NCBI RefSeq assembly: GCF_041146395.1
Contig: NC_090983.1
Span: forward strand, 67,091,501-67,155,500
DNA: 64,000 nucleotides
Direction: 5' to 3'
Source of the DNA: Eulemur rufifrons
Lineage: Eukaryota > Chordata > Mammalia > Primates > Lemuridae
Under the pieces are notes generated by a model. It was not told the DNA's origin. It searched no databases and was given only the letters and a program-made list of their open reading frames with translations. Positions 52,978-64,000 of the stretch are shown piece by piece; position 1 is the first letter of the stretch; each line of letters opens with the position of its first letter. The translations under genes were made by a program, and so were the position numbers.

Positions 52978-55430
52978 AGAAATAAAAGAGATAAGTTAGT
53001 AGCTTGTTGAAGTTGCCTTTTATTTGAGAATGGAGAGGACCTGAATGTTTTTCAAGACCAAGGCATGGCAGTATAATAGTAAGATTAAAGACAGAGGGTG
53101 GATAAGGCCTTGTCAGATAGGAGTGAGGTCCTAGAGGAGACAGGAAATGGGTTTGTAAGCATAGGCAGATTACTTATTTCATTGTAGAAAACTAGGGGCA
53201 CTGGTTTTTTTTGTTTGTTTGTTTTTTGTTTTTTTGAAATTGTACCTGTTCCATGGCAGATAAGAATGAGTAGAGATGGAAGAAAAGAAAGTTCAGAGTT
53301 TGGGTCTGATGGCTTCTAATTTTCTTAGAGAAGTACAATGTAGAGCAATCACAAACAGTGAAAAGCTGAGGAAGGGTGGTGTCAAAAGACAAAATCATAA
53401 TAAATTTAAAAATCTAATAGCAATTCATGAATTGGGGCAGCATCTCCTCCAAAAATTTAGAAAAGGTGCTCCGATGGGCATGGCAGAACAGTTGGTTTTT
53501 ATAAGGTAGCTTGAGCAGGAACAGAGAAACAGCATAATACAAAAAGCAGATAGGGTAGCATCAGCTTACTTCTGGTTACTTTCCTTGTGGGGTTAAAACA
53601 GAGGAGACTTCCTTACGTTGAAGCTAAAACCAACCTGTTTGGAAATTTGGCTAATCTCTGTCTCTCTCCTAATTTCTTGCAAATTCAGATAAACAACTTA
53701 GCTTCAGTTTGGTGCCTGGAATTTTTGCATGAGTGACTTCATTTTGGTTTGATCTGCTGGGTCCTAGTTCAGGAGCTCAGTCCAAATCAATAGCCTTCTA
53801 TAAATTTTATTTAACAGTGGGCAGGGGGTTGATATAATTGGTAAAGTTTGGAATCAGCTGTTATGAAGAGAAAGAAATGCTGCTAACTGGGAACAAGAGG
53901 AAGGACTGTCAGAGAGCTTTGGAGTCCTGCTGGCATTATAACCAAGGCCTCTAATCCAGGGAGAACACACTGAATGACAATAGAACAAAGTAGGTGTAAG
54001 GACACCCCCACAGCATTCCTCAGGCAGAGTGACAGAAGTCGATGGGGAAGCAGATATGGAGCAATGATTTCTGACCACCATGGGGGGCGAGGGGATGTCA
54101 TGGAGAAAGTGGAATTGCCATATCTTGAAGCATTAGCAGAAATTCTATCCGCTAGAGCAGGAAGAAGGTACCACTACTTTGTTTTATTGGTGGAAAGAGA
54201 CATTCTTTGATGACTGCAGGCATGTTAGGACTTTGCTCTTTGAAAATCTATTAGCAATGATGTAAAAATCCTTCCTCTGTCTCTTTTCGCAGAAACTGGA
54301 TTAATCTTCAGCTGCTCTCTGACATCATTTAAAAGTTTCAATGATTCACATGCAAGGATTGAGTTAAGAAAATAAAGACCTGGGTGAGTCTCTTTAGGGC
54401 TTGACTTGAACAAAGTTGTCACGTAGAATGAAATGAGTGCCTGGTGCCCAACACTCCCCAGCCCCCTCTCCAGGAGCTCCTCCTGCCAATTTGCTGCCGC
54501 CCTGTGGTGTCCCAGGTTCCAGGTGCTGCACCAATACCGTCCTCACGGTCATGTTGGGCTGTCCTGACTCTCCTCTCTCTTCTCATCCCTCCTACCCTGG
54601 AGACATCCCATTCTCTTTATGATTTTCATTTTAGCAACGAAAAGGGGGGCGGGGGGAAGAGGCGAGAAGGAGTAGACAAAGTGTGGTGGGGGGAGCGGAC
54701 GGAGGCTCCAGGAGGGCATGTGAGGGCTCTTTTCATGTGCTGGGAGGAAGTGGGATGAAATGAAAGTCTTTTAAAAGGAGCTAGATGCTGTTTCATATCT
54801 CCCCCTGCCCTGCCTCCCACCAACTCAATTTCTACCCCCAGGAGAAAGTTCAAAATAACTTTCTGTGGGATGAAATGATGACAATGACTTTGGATCCAAT
54901 ACCGTTTCATAACCTGGAAACAGCCCTTCCATTTGAGGCTTGCTCAAGTACTGAACCGTGAAACTCAAATTATAGTGAGAGAAATGAAAGACTTGAACTC
55001 AGGGCCCTTTGGACATTTCTCTCAATATCAAAGAAAGGTTTCTGTTTCTCCCCTCTTAAAGCAGGATAGGAAGTGGGCGAGTGATAAACTAACTGAGAAA
55101 AGGTAGAAGCCATTCCTAATTGGAAATGAAGCTAAGAGAGGCAAAGCAAAATGGGTTCAGATTAATGTCAGGCTTGCAGTTATCACTGGATCTCAGTTTT
55201 ATCTATATTATCACACACTTTCAGAGATATTCTGGTCTCCAGTTGTGGCGTGCCTGAGTGTTTTCCTTACCCTTGGGAGCTGAGGATTAAGTACTCAGGG
55301 CTGGGCACACAGGACACAGGAATGAGCTCAGAAACGTAAGTAGACCGAAAGCAACCGCCTTACTTCCAGATGGCTGAAATAAGCCTGAAAACAGGAGAAT
55401 TCTTGCATGTATTGGAGCTGGACTGGAGCC

Positions 55431-55567
55431 CTGCAAAGATGGAGCACTTGGGAGAGAAGGAAAGATGAGCAATGTGTATACTTTACACATGTGCACACAA
55501 ATGTGTCTATGTATTTATATATAAACACACAACTCCACGTGTGGTTTATGTTTGTGTGTACAAGTTC
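55431..55567 (-). repeat. right arm of the 137-bp inverted repeat
   Basis: Begins 'ctgcaaagatggagcacttg' and ends 'tttgtgtgtacaagttc'. It pairs with 52841-52977 over its whole length, with about 2.45 kb between the arms. The similarity stops abruptly at both ends. Confidence 0.92.
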
Positions 55568-56517
55568 ATATTTACACACATATGTGCACTAAGAGTTCAC
55601 AGAGCACACCCACACAAATGCACACCAGATGTGCAGACTTTGAGCTCTGTAAGAAAAAAATTACTACTGAAGAAGAAATGAAACAGGTCTTTTGGGGACA
55701 TTGGCCACACTAGCAGGTATACTGCTTTTCAGAGGGCAGATCATACGTTTTGCATATGCTTATTTTGGGTAAGAGGAGACTTAGGAGCAACATAATAACT
55801 GCTTCAAAATTTTAGAGGAATATCATGTGGAAGAAGGATTTAACTCATTCCATGTGGTTCCAGAGGGAAGAAGGAGACGGAGGCATAGCAGATTTCTGTT
55901 CTAAATGAGAATGATTTTCTAACAATTAGTACTAAACAGAAGACACATGGATTTCTTCTAAAAGTAGTTAATGATCTGCCTGTTCTTGGAAATGACATGT
56001 GGCAGGGGCTGAATGGCCATCTGTCACAAAAGTTGTCAGGGGCATTCTAACATTCGGTGGAGGTTTGGACTGCAGCATTAGCTGGGCCACCTCCATCCTG
56101 AAATTCAATGGCTCGCTAAAATACAGAAGCAGTTTTTGAGGCAAGGCAAGTCAGATAATGGTTTTGGTTTTCTGGCTGCCTGTTCATTTCATTCAATGAC
56201 TTAGGAGCAGATAGCTCCTATATCAACAATTCCTATAAATAACAATTCTTTTTTTGCCTTCAATTTGATTTCTATTCTTCCCACTTCTTTCCCTCGCCTT
56301 TAATTTTTGTGTGTTCTCTTTTCCTTTTCTTTTCTTCATCTGGCCCGTGCCTTCTAGACATAAACGATGGAGTGAAAGTAAGGTTTGTCAAGAAAGCAAT
56401 GAGGAAGAAGAAAAAAAAGAGTGAGGAGGAAAAATGTTAAACTAACTCAATTAACTTTTATCGTCACTTCAAATCATGGTGGCATATGAGCATGTGAATA
56501 TGTATACGTGTACTGAC

Positions 56518-56518
<1 letters not shown>

Positions 56519-56549
<31 letters not shown>

Positions 56550-56550
56550 A
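56519..56550. repeat. (GT)n microsatellite
   Basis: About 15 GT units followed by a G-run. Confidence 0.93.
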
Positions 56551-56659
56551 AGGGGGGGTCCTCAGTGAGCTGTGGTATCACCTGGGGAATAACAGTTGCA
56601 TTATGTTTAACCTGGCTGACTCCTTTCCCAAGTGGATGTTTGGAAATGCGGCAGTTAGG

Positions 56660-56790
56660 AACCACTTTTGGTTGTCACAATGCCTAGGTGCTGCCATTGG
56701 CACTTAGTGGGAGAAGGGAAGGAATGCACGATGTCCTGTAAAGTGCAGGTCAGTCCCATTCAATCAAGTACCATAGCACCAAAAGGACAG
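56660..56790 (+). repeat. MER20-like hAT fragment
   Basis: 'accacttttggttgtcacaa', 'ggtgctgccattggcactta', 'gtgggagaagggaaggaatg' and 'cgatgtcctgtaaagtgca' follow the MER20 order with changes. Confidence 0.55.
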
Positions 56791-56814
56791 CAGGGACCCC
56801 CTGAGGAGCACCGG

Positions 56815-57055
56815 GTGAAGGCTATGGACATAGGCTGTCTGGGTTTCGATCCTGGTTCTGCCATTTTTAGCTTCGTGATCTTGGACAAGTACTTTAACCT
56901 TTTGGGGCTTTTTTTTTTTTCCCTCATCTGTAAAATGGAGGGTAATAAGAGCACTAACCTCAAAGTGTTGTTGTGAGGATTAAATGAATCAATGTAAGTC
57001 AGGTGCTTAGAGAAGCACAGACACATACAACACATTCAACACGAGTCAGCTACAA
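56815..57055 (+). repeat. MIR SINE
   Basis: 'gctgtctgggtttcgatcct', 'ggttctgccatttttagctt', 'cctcatctgtaaaatggagg', 'ttgttgtgaggattaaatga'. Its tail is also part of a local duplication. Confidence 0.88.
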
Positions 57056-57180
57056 TTTTAATTTTTCTAAAATGGCTGGGAATGGGCTACTCGAATTCAT
57101 ATTACGTGTTAAGGATATGAAAATTTCTATATGCTTTAACTGGTTTTTAAGAAACTAGAATATAATGAACCAGTACTTAC
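56973..57180 (+). repeat. local duplication, copy 1
   Basis: MIR tail plus about 110 bases of flank ('tttttctaaaatggctggga'), similar to 58766-58975 at about 79% by eye over the flank part. Confidence 0.75.
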
Positions 57181-57309
57181 AAAAGTGCAGACCCCGGGAA
57201 GTTGTGAGGCTGCTGTGATATCACCAAGAACATACCGGTCCACTGAGCGTTGGCGGATAAAATTAATCTGTCTCGCTCTCTTTCGCCTCCTCTCCCATAT
57301 GCAAATACA

Positions 57310-57923
57310 CAGTCATTCACCACATATGGACATTTTGAAGAAAGAAAATATTTTTGTACAGCTGGACAATGTGTGTTTTAAGCTAAGTGTTATTACAAGT
57401 GTCAAAACATTAAAAAATGTAAAAGTTTATAAAGTAAAAAAGTTGCAGTAAATTAAGGTTAAGAGAAAATATTGTTTTAAAGATTTCATGTAGCATCAGT
57501 ATACGGTGTTTCTAAAGTCTACAGTAGTGCACGGCGGCATCCCAGGGCCTCACATTCACTCACCGCTCCCTCACGGACTCACCCAGAGCAAATTCTAGCT
57601 CTGCAAGCTCCATTCATGGTAAGTGCCCTACACAGGTGTACCTTTTTTTAAACGTTTTATACCATATTTTTACTGCACCTTTTCTATATTTAGATACACA
57701 AATACTTACTGTTGTGTTACAATTGCCTACAGTATTCAGTACAATAACATGCTGTATAGGCTTGTAGCCTAGGAGCAATAGGCCACATCATACAGCCTAT
57801 GTGTGTAGTAGGTTACACCATCTAGGTTTCTGTAAGTGTACTCTTTGATGTTCACACAATGACAAAATCACCTAAAGACACAATTCTCAAAATGTGTCCT
57901 TGTCATTAAGTGACGCATGACTG
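57310..57923 (-). mobile_element. Tigger-like (TcMar) DNA transposon, nonautonomous
   Basis: Ends are inverted repeats: 'cagtcattcaccacatat' at the left, 'cattaagtgacgcatgactg' at the right. Inside, in antisense: 'cattcatggtaagtgcccta', 'caattgcctacagtattcag', 'tgtagcctaggagcaatagg', 'gtaggttacaccatctaggt'. I recall this as a primate Tigger-group element; the subfamily is not certain. The TA target is not intact. Confidence 0.75.
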
Positions 57924-57944
57924 CATACCCAACCATTTCCCTAA

Positions 57945-57971
57945 TACACACACACACACACACACACACAC
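57945..57971. repeat. (CA)n microsatellite
   Basis: About 13 CA units beside the transposon end. Confidence 0.95.
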
Positions 57972-58688
57972 TGATGCAGTTGTAATAATAAAATCCAAGT
58001 CTTTGGAGTTTTGTCACATGTATGTGCTCAATAAGTGAAAATGACCAATACATTTACAATATGTGGGGGACTATGGAATTTTGAAACATTTTTTCTTTAA
58101 TTTAAGAAATTAAAGAAAAGGTTGAAAAGGTTGTGATTCATACAACAGACCATTCTTAATCCTACACTGATACTGAATGTTATTTTATCTTTTTACAGAT
58201 TGACTCGAAGGCATTTCAAGATTTTGCCACATTCCAAGGTCGTAATCGCAGACTTTAATGATCATTCTGTTCTAAAAGGCACATTTGATTAAATGGAATC
58301 TGTTAAAACGTTGTAATGCCATGGAAATTGCTTTTAGGAAAAAAAAAAATCCCTGACATTAATTTGTTTACTTTTCATTTTTAATTTATTTTATGAAAAC
58401 AGAGTCAAGATTCTTCATAATAGTGTGTGCTTTGGTATGATGAACAATATTTCCAATTGATTTTGTCCCATCTGTTTAAATAATTTCCCTTTCACATTTG
58501 ACCGGCTCACTTGGAGGGAAACACAAGTAGATATGCAAAATGTGGACTGAACCATCTGATTCCACCATGATGTGAGTATTGAATTTTTCTGTGAATAAAT
58601 GTTGAGAAGTGTTAAACCATTCCCTGCCTTTCATGGATACATTTGTCGATGAACCTCTGGCACATGTAATCTGCATGTCTTGGATGCC

Positions 58689-58959
58689 ACAAATTCCATA
58701 GAGAAGAGGGAGACATCTTACAGTTTATTAAAATACATATACTCACCCATTTCTTACTATTTGTTCTGAAGATTCAATAACTTTATCAAGTCAAGTGCCT
58801 AGATAAGCTCAGATGCATAAAGCACATTCAGCAAGTGTCAGGTGTGATTTTGATTTTTCTAAAATGGCTGGGGATGGGCTATTTGGAGTCATCTTATGTG
58901 TTGAGTATATGAGCATTTCCACATGCTTTAAACAGTTTTCAGGGAACTGGAACCAGAAC
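58689..58959 (+). repeat. partial tandem unit of about 271 bp
   Basis: The 45 bases at 58689-58735 ('cacaaattccatagagaaga') come back at 58960-59005 ('cacaagttccatggagaaga'), both followed by a 'gacat...ttattaaaa' type text. The stretch between is the second copy of the local duplication. Confidence 0.6.
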
Positions 58960-58975
58960 TCACAAGTTCCATGGA
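58766..58975 (+). repeat. local duplication, copy 2
   Basis: Contains a MIR tail ('agtgcctagataagctcaga') and the flank 'tttttctaaaatggctgggg' in the same order and orientation as copy 1, about 1.8 kb away. Confidence 0.75.
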
Positions 58976-58984
58976 GAAGATGAT

Positions 58985-59130
58985 GACATTTTATGATTTA
59001 TTGAAAGATGAGCAGTCAACGTGCTACCCCGGTGCAGGAGGCTGCTAGTAGGGGCGGTTGTGTATACTTGGGTACAGGGAATATATGGGAACTCTGTATT
59101 TTCCACTCAATTTTGCTGCTTCTTAATTTC
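58985..59130 (+). repeat. old L1-type 3' end
   Basis: 'acagggaatatatgggaact', 'ctgtattttccactcaattt', 'tgctgcttct' resemble the 3' end of old L1-group elements. Confidence 0.5.
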
Positions 59131-59149
59131 CAAAATGGTAATTTAGCTT

Positions 59150-60780
59150 TCAAATATTTCAAAAGATGAAAACATAGAATATGTTATCAGACTACAATGC
59201 ATTGGAGCAAGAAATCAGTCATAGAACGATAACCAGAAAACTCCCATATATTTGGAAATTAAGAAGCATCCTTCCAAGTAATCTATGGCTCAATTAAAAA
59301 ATCATAATCAAAAACAGGAGCTATATAAATAAATAATGATAAAAATACTACACATCAAAACCGTGAGCTGTAGCTAAAGCCAAGCTTAGAGAGAAATTTG
59401 TAGTTTGAAATTGATATATCAAAAAAGAATGGCTGAAAGTCAATGAAGTAAACATCACCCTCAAAAAATTAAAGACAGAAAATTAATCCCAATGAAAGTA
59501 GAAGGCAATAAATAGTAAAATAGAAGCAGAAAATAATGTAATAGAAAAGGCTTATAAAATAGAGATTGATAAGCCAAAAGTCTAATAGACAAACTCAAAA
59601 AGCTAATAAAATATGTAAAAAATTTCATAAGAATAATCAAGAAAAAAATAAAATGGCACAGAAAACCAATGTAATAAATGGAAAACAGTGATATTATTAT
59701 AGACCTTTCAGAAATAAATAGCATCTAGAGAATATTATGAACAGAAATAAATTTTAAATTTAGATGAAGTTGACAAATTTCTTAAAAATCAAAAATTACC
59801 AAAACTGATGTAAGAATAAGAAATATGAAGGGAAATAATAAATTAGAATATAAATATGAAACAAGAGTATGAATTGTCAATGTCTTTGACTATTAAATTA
59901 TTGAATTCTGAAATCAAAAGGTAAACAAACCCAAACTAAACCAAATAAACAAACAAAATCTAGTTTTTCCACAAAGAATATTTCCAACCCATTTGTCATC
60001 TTTGATTAATTCTGTCAAATATTTTAAGAATACATCAATTTAGATGAATTCTACCAGAAAATAAAGAGGAAACATTTCTCAACTTGTTTCAGGAGGCAGC
60101 TACTAAAACTACCTCATAAGGACATTATGAAAAAGGAAATTTACAGGCCAATCTTAACTCATGAACATAGATACAAAAACCCTAAACAAAGTATTAGCAA
60201 ACCCAACATAGCAATATACAAAAAAGATGGTACATCATGATTAAGCTAGGTTTAGTATAGAAATGCAAAATTGGTTTATCATTTAAAAAATCAGTGGGTT
60301 TCATAAATTAACAAAGGAGACCAATCATACGGTTATCTCAATAGATGCAGAAAAAGCTTAGGTTGGAATTCAATTTCCATTCATGATCAAAAGTCTTAGC
60401 AAACTATCAGTAGAAGAAAAGTCTTAATTTGATAAAGGGTATCTACGAAAATATCAGAAACATCATACTTAATGGGGAATGCTGAAAGCTTTTTGATTTG
60501 GGGAATGGAACAATGTAGCTGAAAATTTACTACTTAATTTCAACATTGTCTTGAAGAGCCTAATGGTGTCCATGTGGTCAGCCAAGTAAAAGGAGCTATA
60601 CGAATGGGGAAGGAAGAAATACAATTGTCACTGTATTTCAGAAGATATGATTGCATATGTAATAAATCCTGAGGCATCGATAGATGAATTATTATAATTT
60701 ATAAGTTAATTCAGCAAGATTGTGGTCAATTGAAAAAATATAAATTGCATTCATATATACTATACCCTGTAGGGGCTGAA
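59150..60780 (+). repeat. old L1 ORF2 fossil
   Basis: Sense, decayed ORF2 text: 'aatctatggctcaattaaaa', 'gagagaaatttgtagtttga', 'aaatttacaggccaatctta', 'atctcaatagatgcagaaaa', 'aacatcatacttaatgggga'. Strongly A rich as L1 sense strands are. Many stops on all frames. Confidence 0.75.
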
Positions 60781-63700
60781 ATAAACTTCAAAGATAAGTG
60801 TTCGTTAACTCACCTACCCAAATCCAAAATTGTAGACAGACTCAGAAGCGAAATTATTCTTCATCCTGAATTTGTGGGAGAATTTGATCCCAAATAGCTT
60901 TAAAATTCTCTAAAGTTAGTTTTTTGTAGTCTTTTAAAAGGAGAATCCTATAGTTACACTGATAATTTGAAAAAATGAGTCTACTTTTTGGTTTGGGAAT
61001 ATCAATATGTGAGTAACTTCTTCCAAAACAGCAGTGACTAGCGAAACCTCATGCTGGAGAAGCCATTCTCAACAGTTAAGCGGGGTTTTGTTCTGCTACG
61101 TTTCCTCAATGCTTTCTTCCCAAGTGTCAGCATCCCTCGTGAGCAGCCTCTCTCTTTCCAAGTCCTCCCTGTGGTGAACCCAAATGTTGTTTATCAGACA
61201 GGCGTAATTCAACCCACTAAAATACCTCCCTGCCAATGGAATTTGTGCTAGGAACCACAGCCCCCTCCGCCTCGTAACATACGCATTTTGTTCTCAATTT
61301 GCGTCATGAAGATCTGTAGGCAGGTGTAGGTGGTAACTCACAGACGCAAATTTTTTATTTTTCTGATTTTTCCTTTGTCATTTGGACGTGATAGTAGAAA
61401 AACAGCCATCCCTTAGTTACAAAGGGTGACCCAGCCACTCCCAACCCCAGTCCTGTCCAATGTATCCTGCCAGATCATGAGAAAAGCAACCATATAAGCC
61501 TTCCATTCTGCAGCTCAATTTAGTCCACTCATGCCTTGTCCTGTTCCTAGAGCTGAGCTGTGCTCACTTTCCATACATACCTACTAGCCTAAAAAGACAG
61601 GAAGGCCAGAGAAGCCCGAGTGGAATCTAGATATTATAAACGTAGCATTTGTTTTGACTCCTATATTAAAAATGTGATTGATATTATTTTTCTCTAACAT
61701 TGAAATATTTTAAAACTGATTTCTAAGACTCAGAAAATGTAAGCATGCTATAGAAACCCTCTATAGGTTTAGCAGACATGAAAAATATAAGAAAAGAAAA
61801 TGAGAATATGATTATATAATACCGAGTTTCTTTTTAAAAATCTCTTCTCTTACCAGGATGAAGAACAGAAAACTCTCTATATTTGGGGTTTTAAAAAGAT
61901 CCTGAATTCAGTTAAATCTTGAATTAAACAAAAATAAAAACCCAAAATATGTAGTCTATCTTATTCCCCCTTAATTTTTTAAAATTGTTGGGTCTAAGGT
62001 GAATTTCAAGATTATTTGTTGATTTCTCAGCTAGATATTCCAAGTATTGCTTTTAAAAGGTCATTCGTAGTAGCCTTAACAAACTTAAAAGATTTTGAAA
62101 ACAAGATGTGACTTGCTATATGTAAACAAGATCATTTCAGAAATCAAAATTGTGACATTTGAGTAGCATCTAAAGTTGGCAGAATTGTGTGTAGAAAAGG
62201 AACAATGGATTTTGAAAGTACTGGAAGGCATGTGGTTTATAAAGAAAGATTTCACCACACGATTACATCACTTGTTTAAATTCAAAATCTATCCGCCTCT
62301 TCTAAACAATGCACATTTTGATCTCAATCTTCCTGTTTTCATATCTGAAACTAAATATGACTTTAGCTTCAGGAGTATTACTTTCAATTTTTGTTCAAAA
62401 ATGTCATATTTAGGTTGTCTTTGAATTTATTCAGTGGATTCACTGTATTAAATTAGGAGGGCTATTTTTAGAAAGGAGAGGAAAAATTCACATTTAGCAA
62501 TCAGCTGTAGTATTTCCACTGAGAATGGCATAAATCCCAAGCTTTGCACTGTCAATGGATAGGTGGGGACAGCCACTTCTGTTGGGTCTTTATCATTTAG
62601 TTGTAAGAGTCTATCAATTTGGGAGTATTTCCAAGATTACCACACTACTATCTAGGAGCCCCCCTCAATGTCTATTTTCAAAAGGCCAAGTCATTACTTG
62701 AAATATCTCTATTTATTAACATTAAATCAAGTTTCAATTTCATTGTTAAAAACGACTTAGAGCTTTCTTACATTTTCCTTCCTTTCCACTGCTCAGCCTT
62801 TAGAGCAGTATCAGGCATAGAATATTGATAGTACAAAATGTGCTAGAATGCTCCAACACATGATATTTTGTGCTATTTTAAGCATAAACCTGTTTCTGCA
62901 GCACAGTTCATCATGCATTTTTTTTCAAGACTTAAATTTTAGAATCATTCATGATCCACTATGAATTCATGCTAAACACTGGGGATTTTTATTAGCCCTT
63001 TGGCTAATAGTCATCTGTCTCTTGGCCAGAACACGTGATGATTTTGCTCAGAGATTAGGGTCATAATACAGCAAACTCTCCATTTGTTCAGAGCCTGCCC
63101 ACATTCTCTGACACAGCAATGAGCTCTGCCTGACACCCTTTACTTTCTGACTCGGGGGGAACACTCCACTCAGCCACTTATACAGGAGCCCCTCGACCCA
63201 GATGGCAAACATCGCAGACAGAGTCCCATGGACTTGCTTTGAGCCCAGCTGCTGTAAATTGTAATCATTTGGCCTACGAAGACTTGGGCTTCCTAATCAC
63301 TCCAACTGCTGAGAGGACAGGCTGACCTCACAGCTGAACTGTCTCCTCACTGTGCCCACCTCTGACACTCCACCCAGGCTGCTGCTTTCAAATTTTTCCA
63401 ATCAGGAAGCAGATGTCAATCTCTTTGTTCATACGTTCCCAATCTCCCTGGGGCACAGTGCAAAACCTCCAAACATCTCATCACCTCACTTAGCTCAACT
63501 TCCCCAAAACTGCCAGAGCTTAGCAAATTTTCAGCTGGGAAGTTAAACGCCTGTCTGATTGGCAGGCACTCCAATCTTTCTTTGCTGGTAGGTGGGGAGC
63601 AGTTCCTTTCTCTTCTTTACAGGTTGGGGAACGGAGATGAATGGGACAGCGCTCTCTATCTTGATGATCCATTTCAATCCTCCTTTCTAATTTATTACCT

Positions 63701-64000
63701 ACTCTGCTATAGGCAGAAAATGGGTCATTGTGACTGGTAAAATCATTAGATAGTTTTTTTTTTATCACTTTTTTGTTAAGTCTAGCATAGGTGAATCTAG
63801 TATTTCTTTTTCCAGAAGTTGAATGTACTTATTGCCTACTATTTTCACTGTTGGAACTTCAGCAGAATTTCCAAGGCAATAGGACAAGACCCCCTCAACA
63901 CGCTGCTGCTTTACCTTAAGCGGTAGTCAGCAGGTTGTTGAAAATTATGGCTGGCAATTTTCATGGTTTTGAAAAAGTTAAATGTTCTTATTAAGTAATT

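Larger units (their letters stand above)
43341..64000. other. intergenic DNA upstream of GALNT5
   Basis: No coding gene was found. Recognised repeats are listed separately. Stretches in which nothing is recognised: 43341-43690, 45795-47500, 47620-48010, 49300-49785, 51280-52115, 52980-55430, 55570-56515, 57975-58680, 60790-64000. The short open frames in these parts have no family resemblance. Confidence 0.75.

Noticed and set aside
59461..59724. Minus-strand open frame of 87 codons rich in Leu, Phe and Ile
   Set aside because: It is the reverse strand of an A-rich L1 ORF2 fossil, which gives hydrophobic text by base composition alone.
61051..61251. Open frame of 66 codons in intergenic DNA
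   Set aside because: No family resemblance and no supporting context; length is within chance.

Overview
This is a stretch of mammalian nuclear DNA holding most of one protein-coding gene, GALNT5 (polypeptide N-acetylgalactosaminyltransferase 5), on the minus strand. Eight consecutive coding exons are present, from the initiator ATG at 42828 to the end of exon 8 at 2571. All introns seen here are GT-AG and all exon phases join in frame, giving 2514 coding bases (838 codons). From the remembered human protein length (about 940 residues), roughly the last 100 residues (most of the lectin domain) and the 3' UTR lie beyond the left edge. No other protein-coding gene, tRNA, rRNA or CRISPR array was found.

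The organism is very likely a strepsirrhine primate (lemur or galago group). The Alu at 18159-18498 has the left-arm wording and the extra middle stretch I associate with lemur/galago Alus, and it sits in a perfect 16-bp target-site duplication. An L1 3' end at 21500-22132 also looks prosimian. The exact species cannot be read from this window.

Layout from left to right: 1-2570 is part of intron 8. Positions 2571-12463 hold exons 8 to 4 (lectin start, catalytic His, WGGEN region, the stretch between, and the DxH motif exon), with introns carrying MIR, L2, MER1 and a retroviral-type LTR. Positions 12464-24043 are intron 3, dense with L1, Alu and MaLR insertions. Exons 3 and 2 are at 24044-24163 and 25802-25968. 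Positions 25969-41380 are intron 1, with MIRs, L2s, a MaLR remnant and an old Alu. Exon 1 (41381-42828) encodes the signal anchor and the long stem. Positions 42829-43340 are the likely 5' UTR and promoter. Positions 43341-64000 are upstream intergenic DNA with old L1 pieces, LTRs, a Tigger-like DNA transposon and several local duplications.

The encoded enzyme is a Golgi type II membrane protein that starts mucin-type O-glycosylation. I found no new multi-gene system. The most interesting unexplained items are a 137-bp inverted repeat of about 95% identity 2.5 kb apart, a local duplication near 57.0/58.8 kb, a cloverleaf-like palindrome cluster in intron 4, and two solo-LTR-like elements. Repeat family names come from memory of consensus sequences; edges are approximate unless a target-site duplication is stated.
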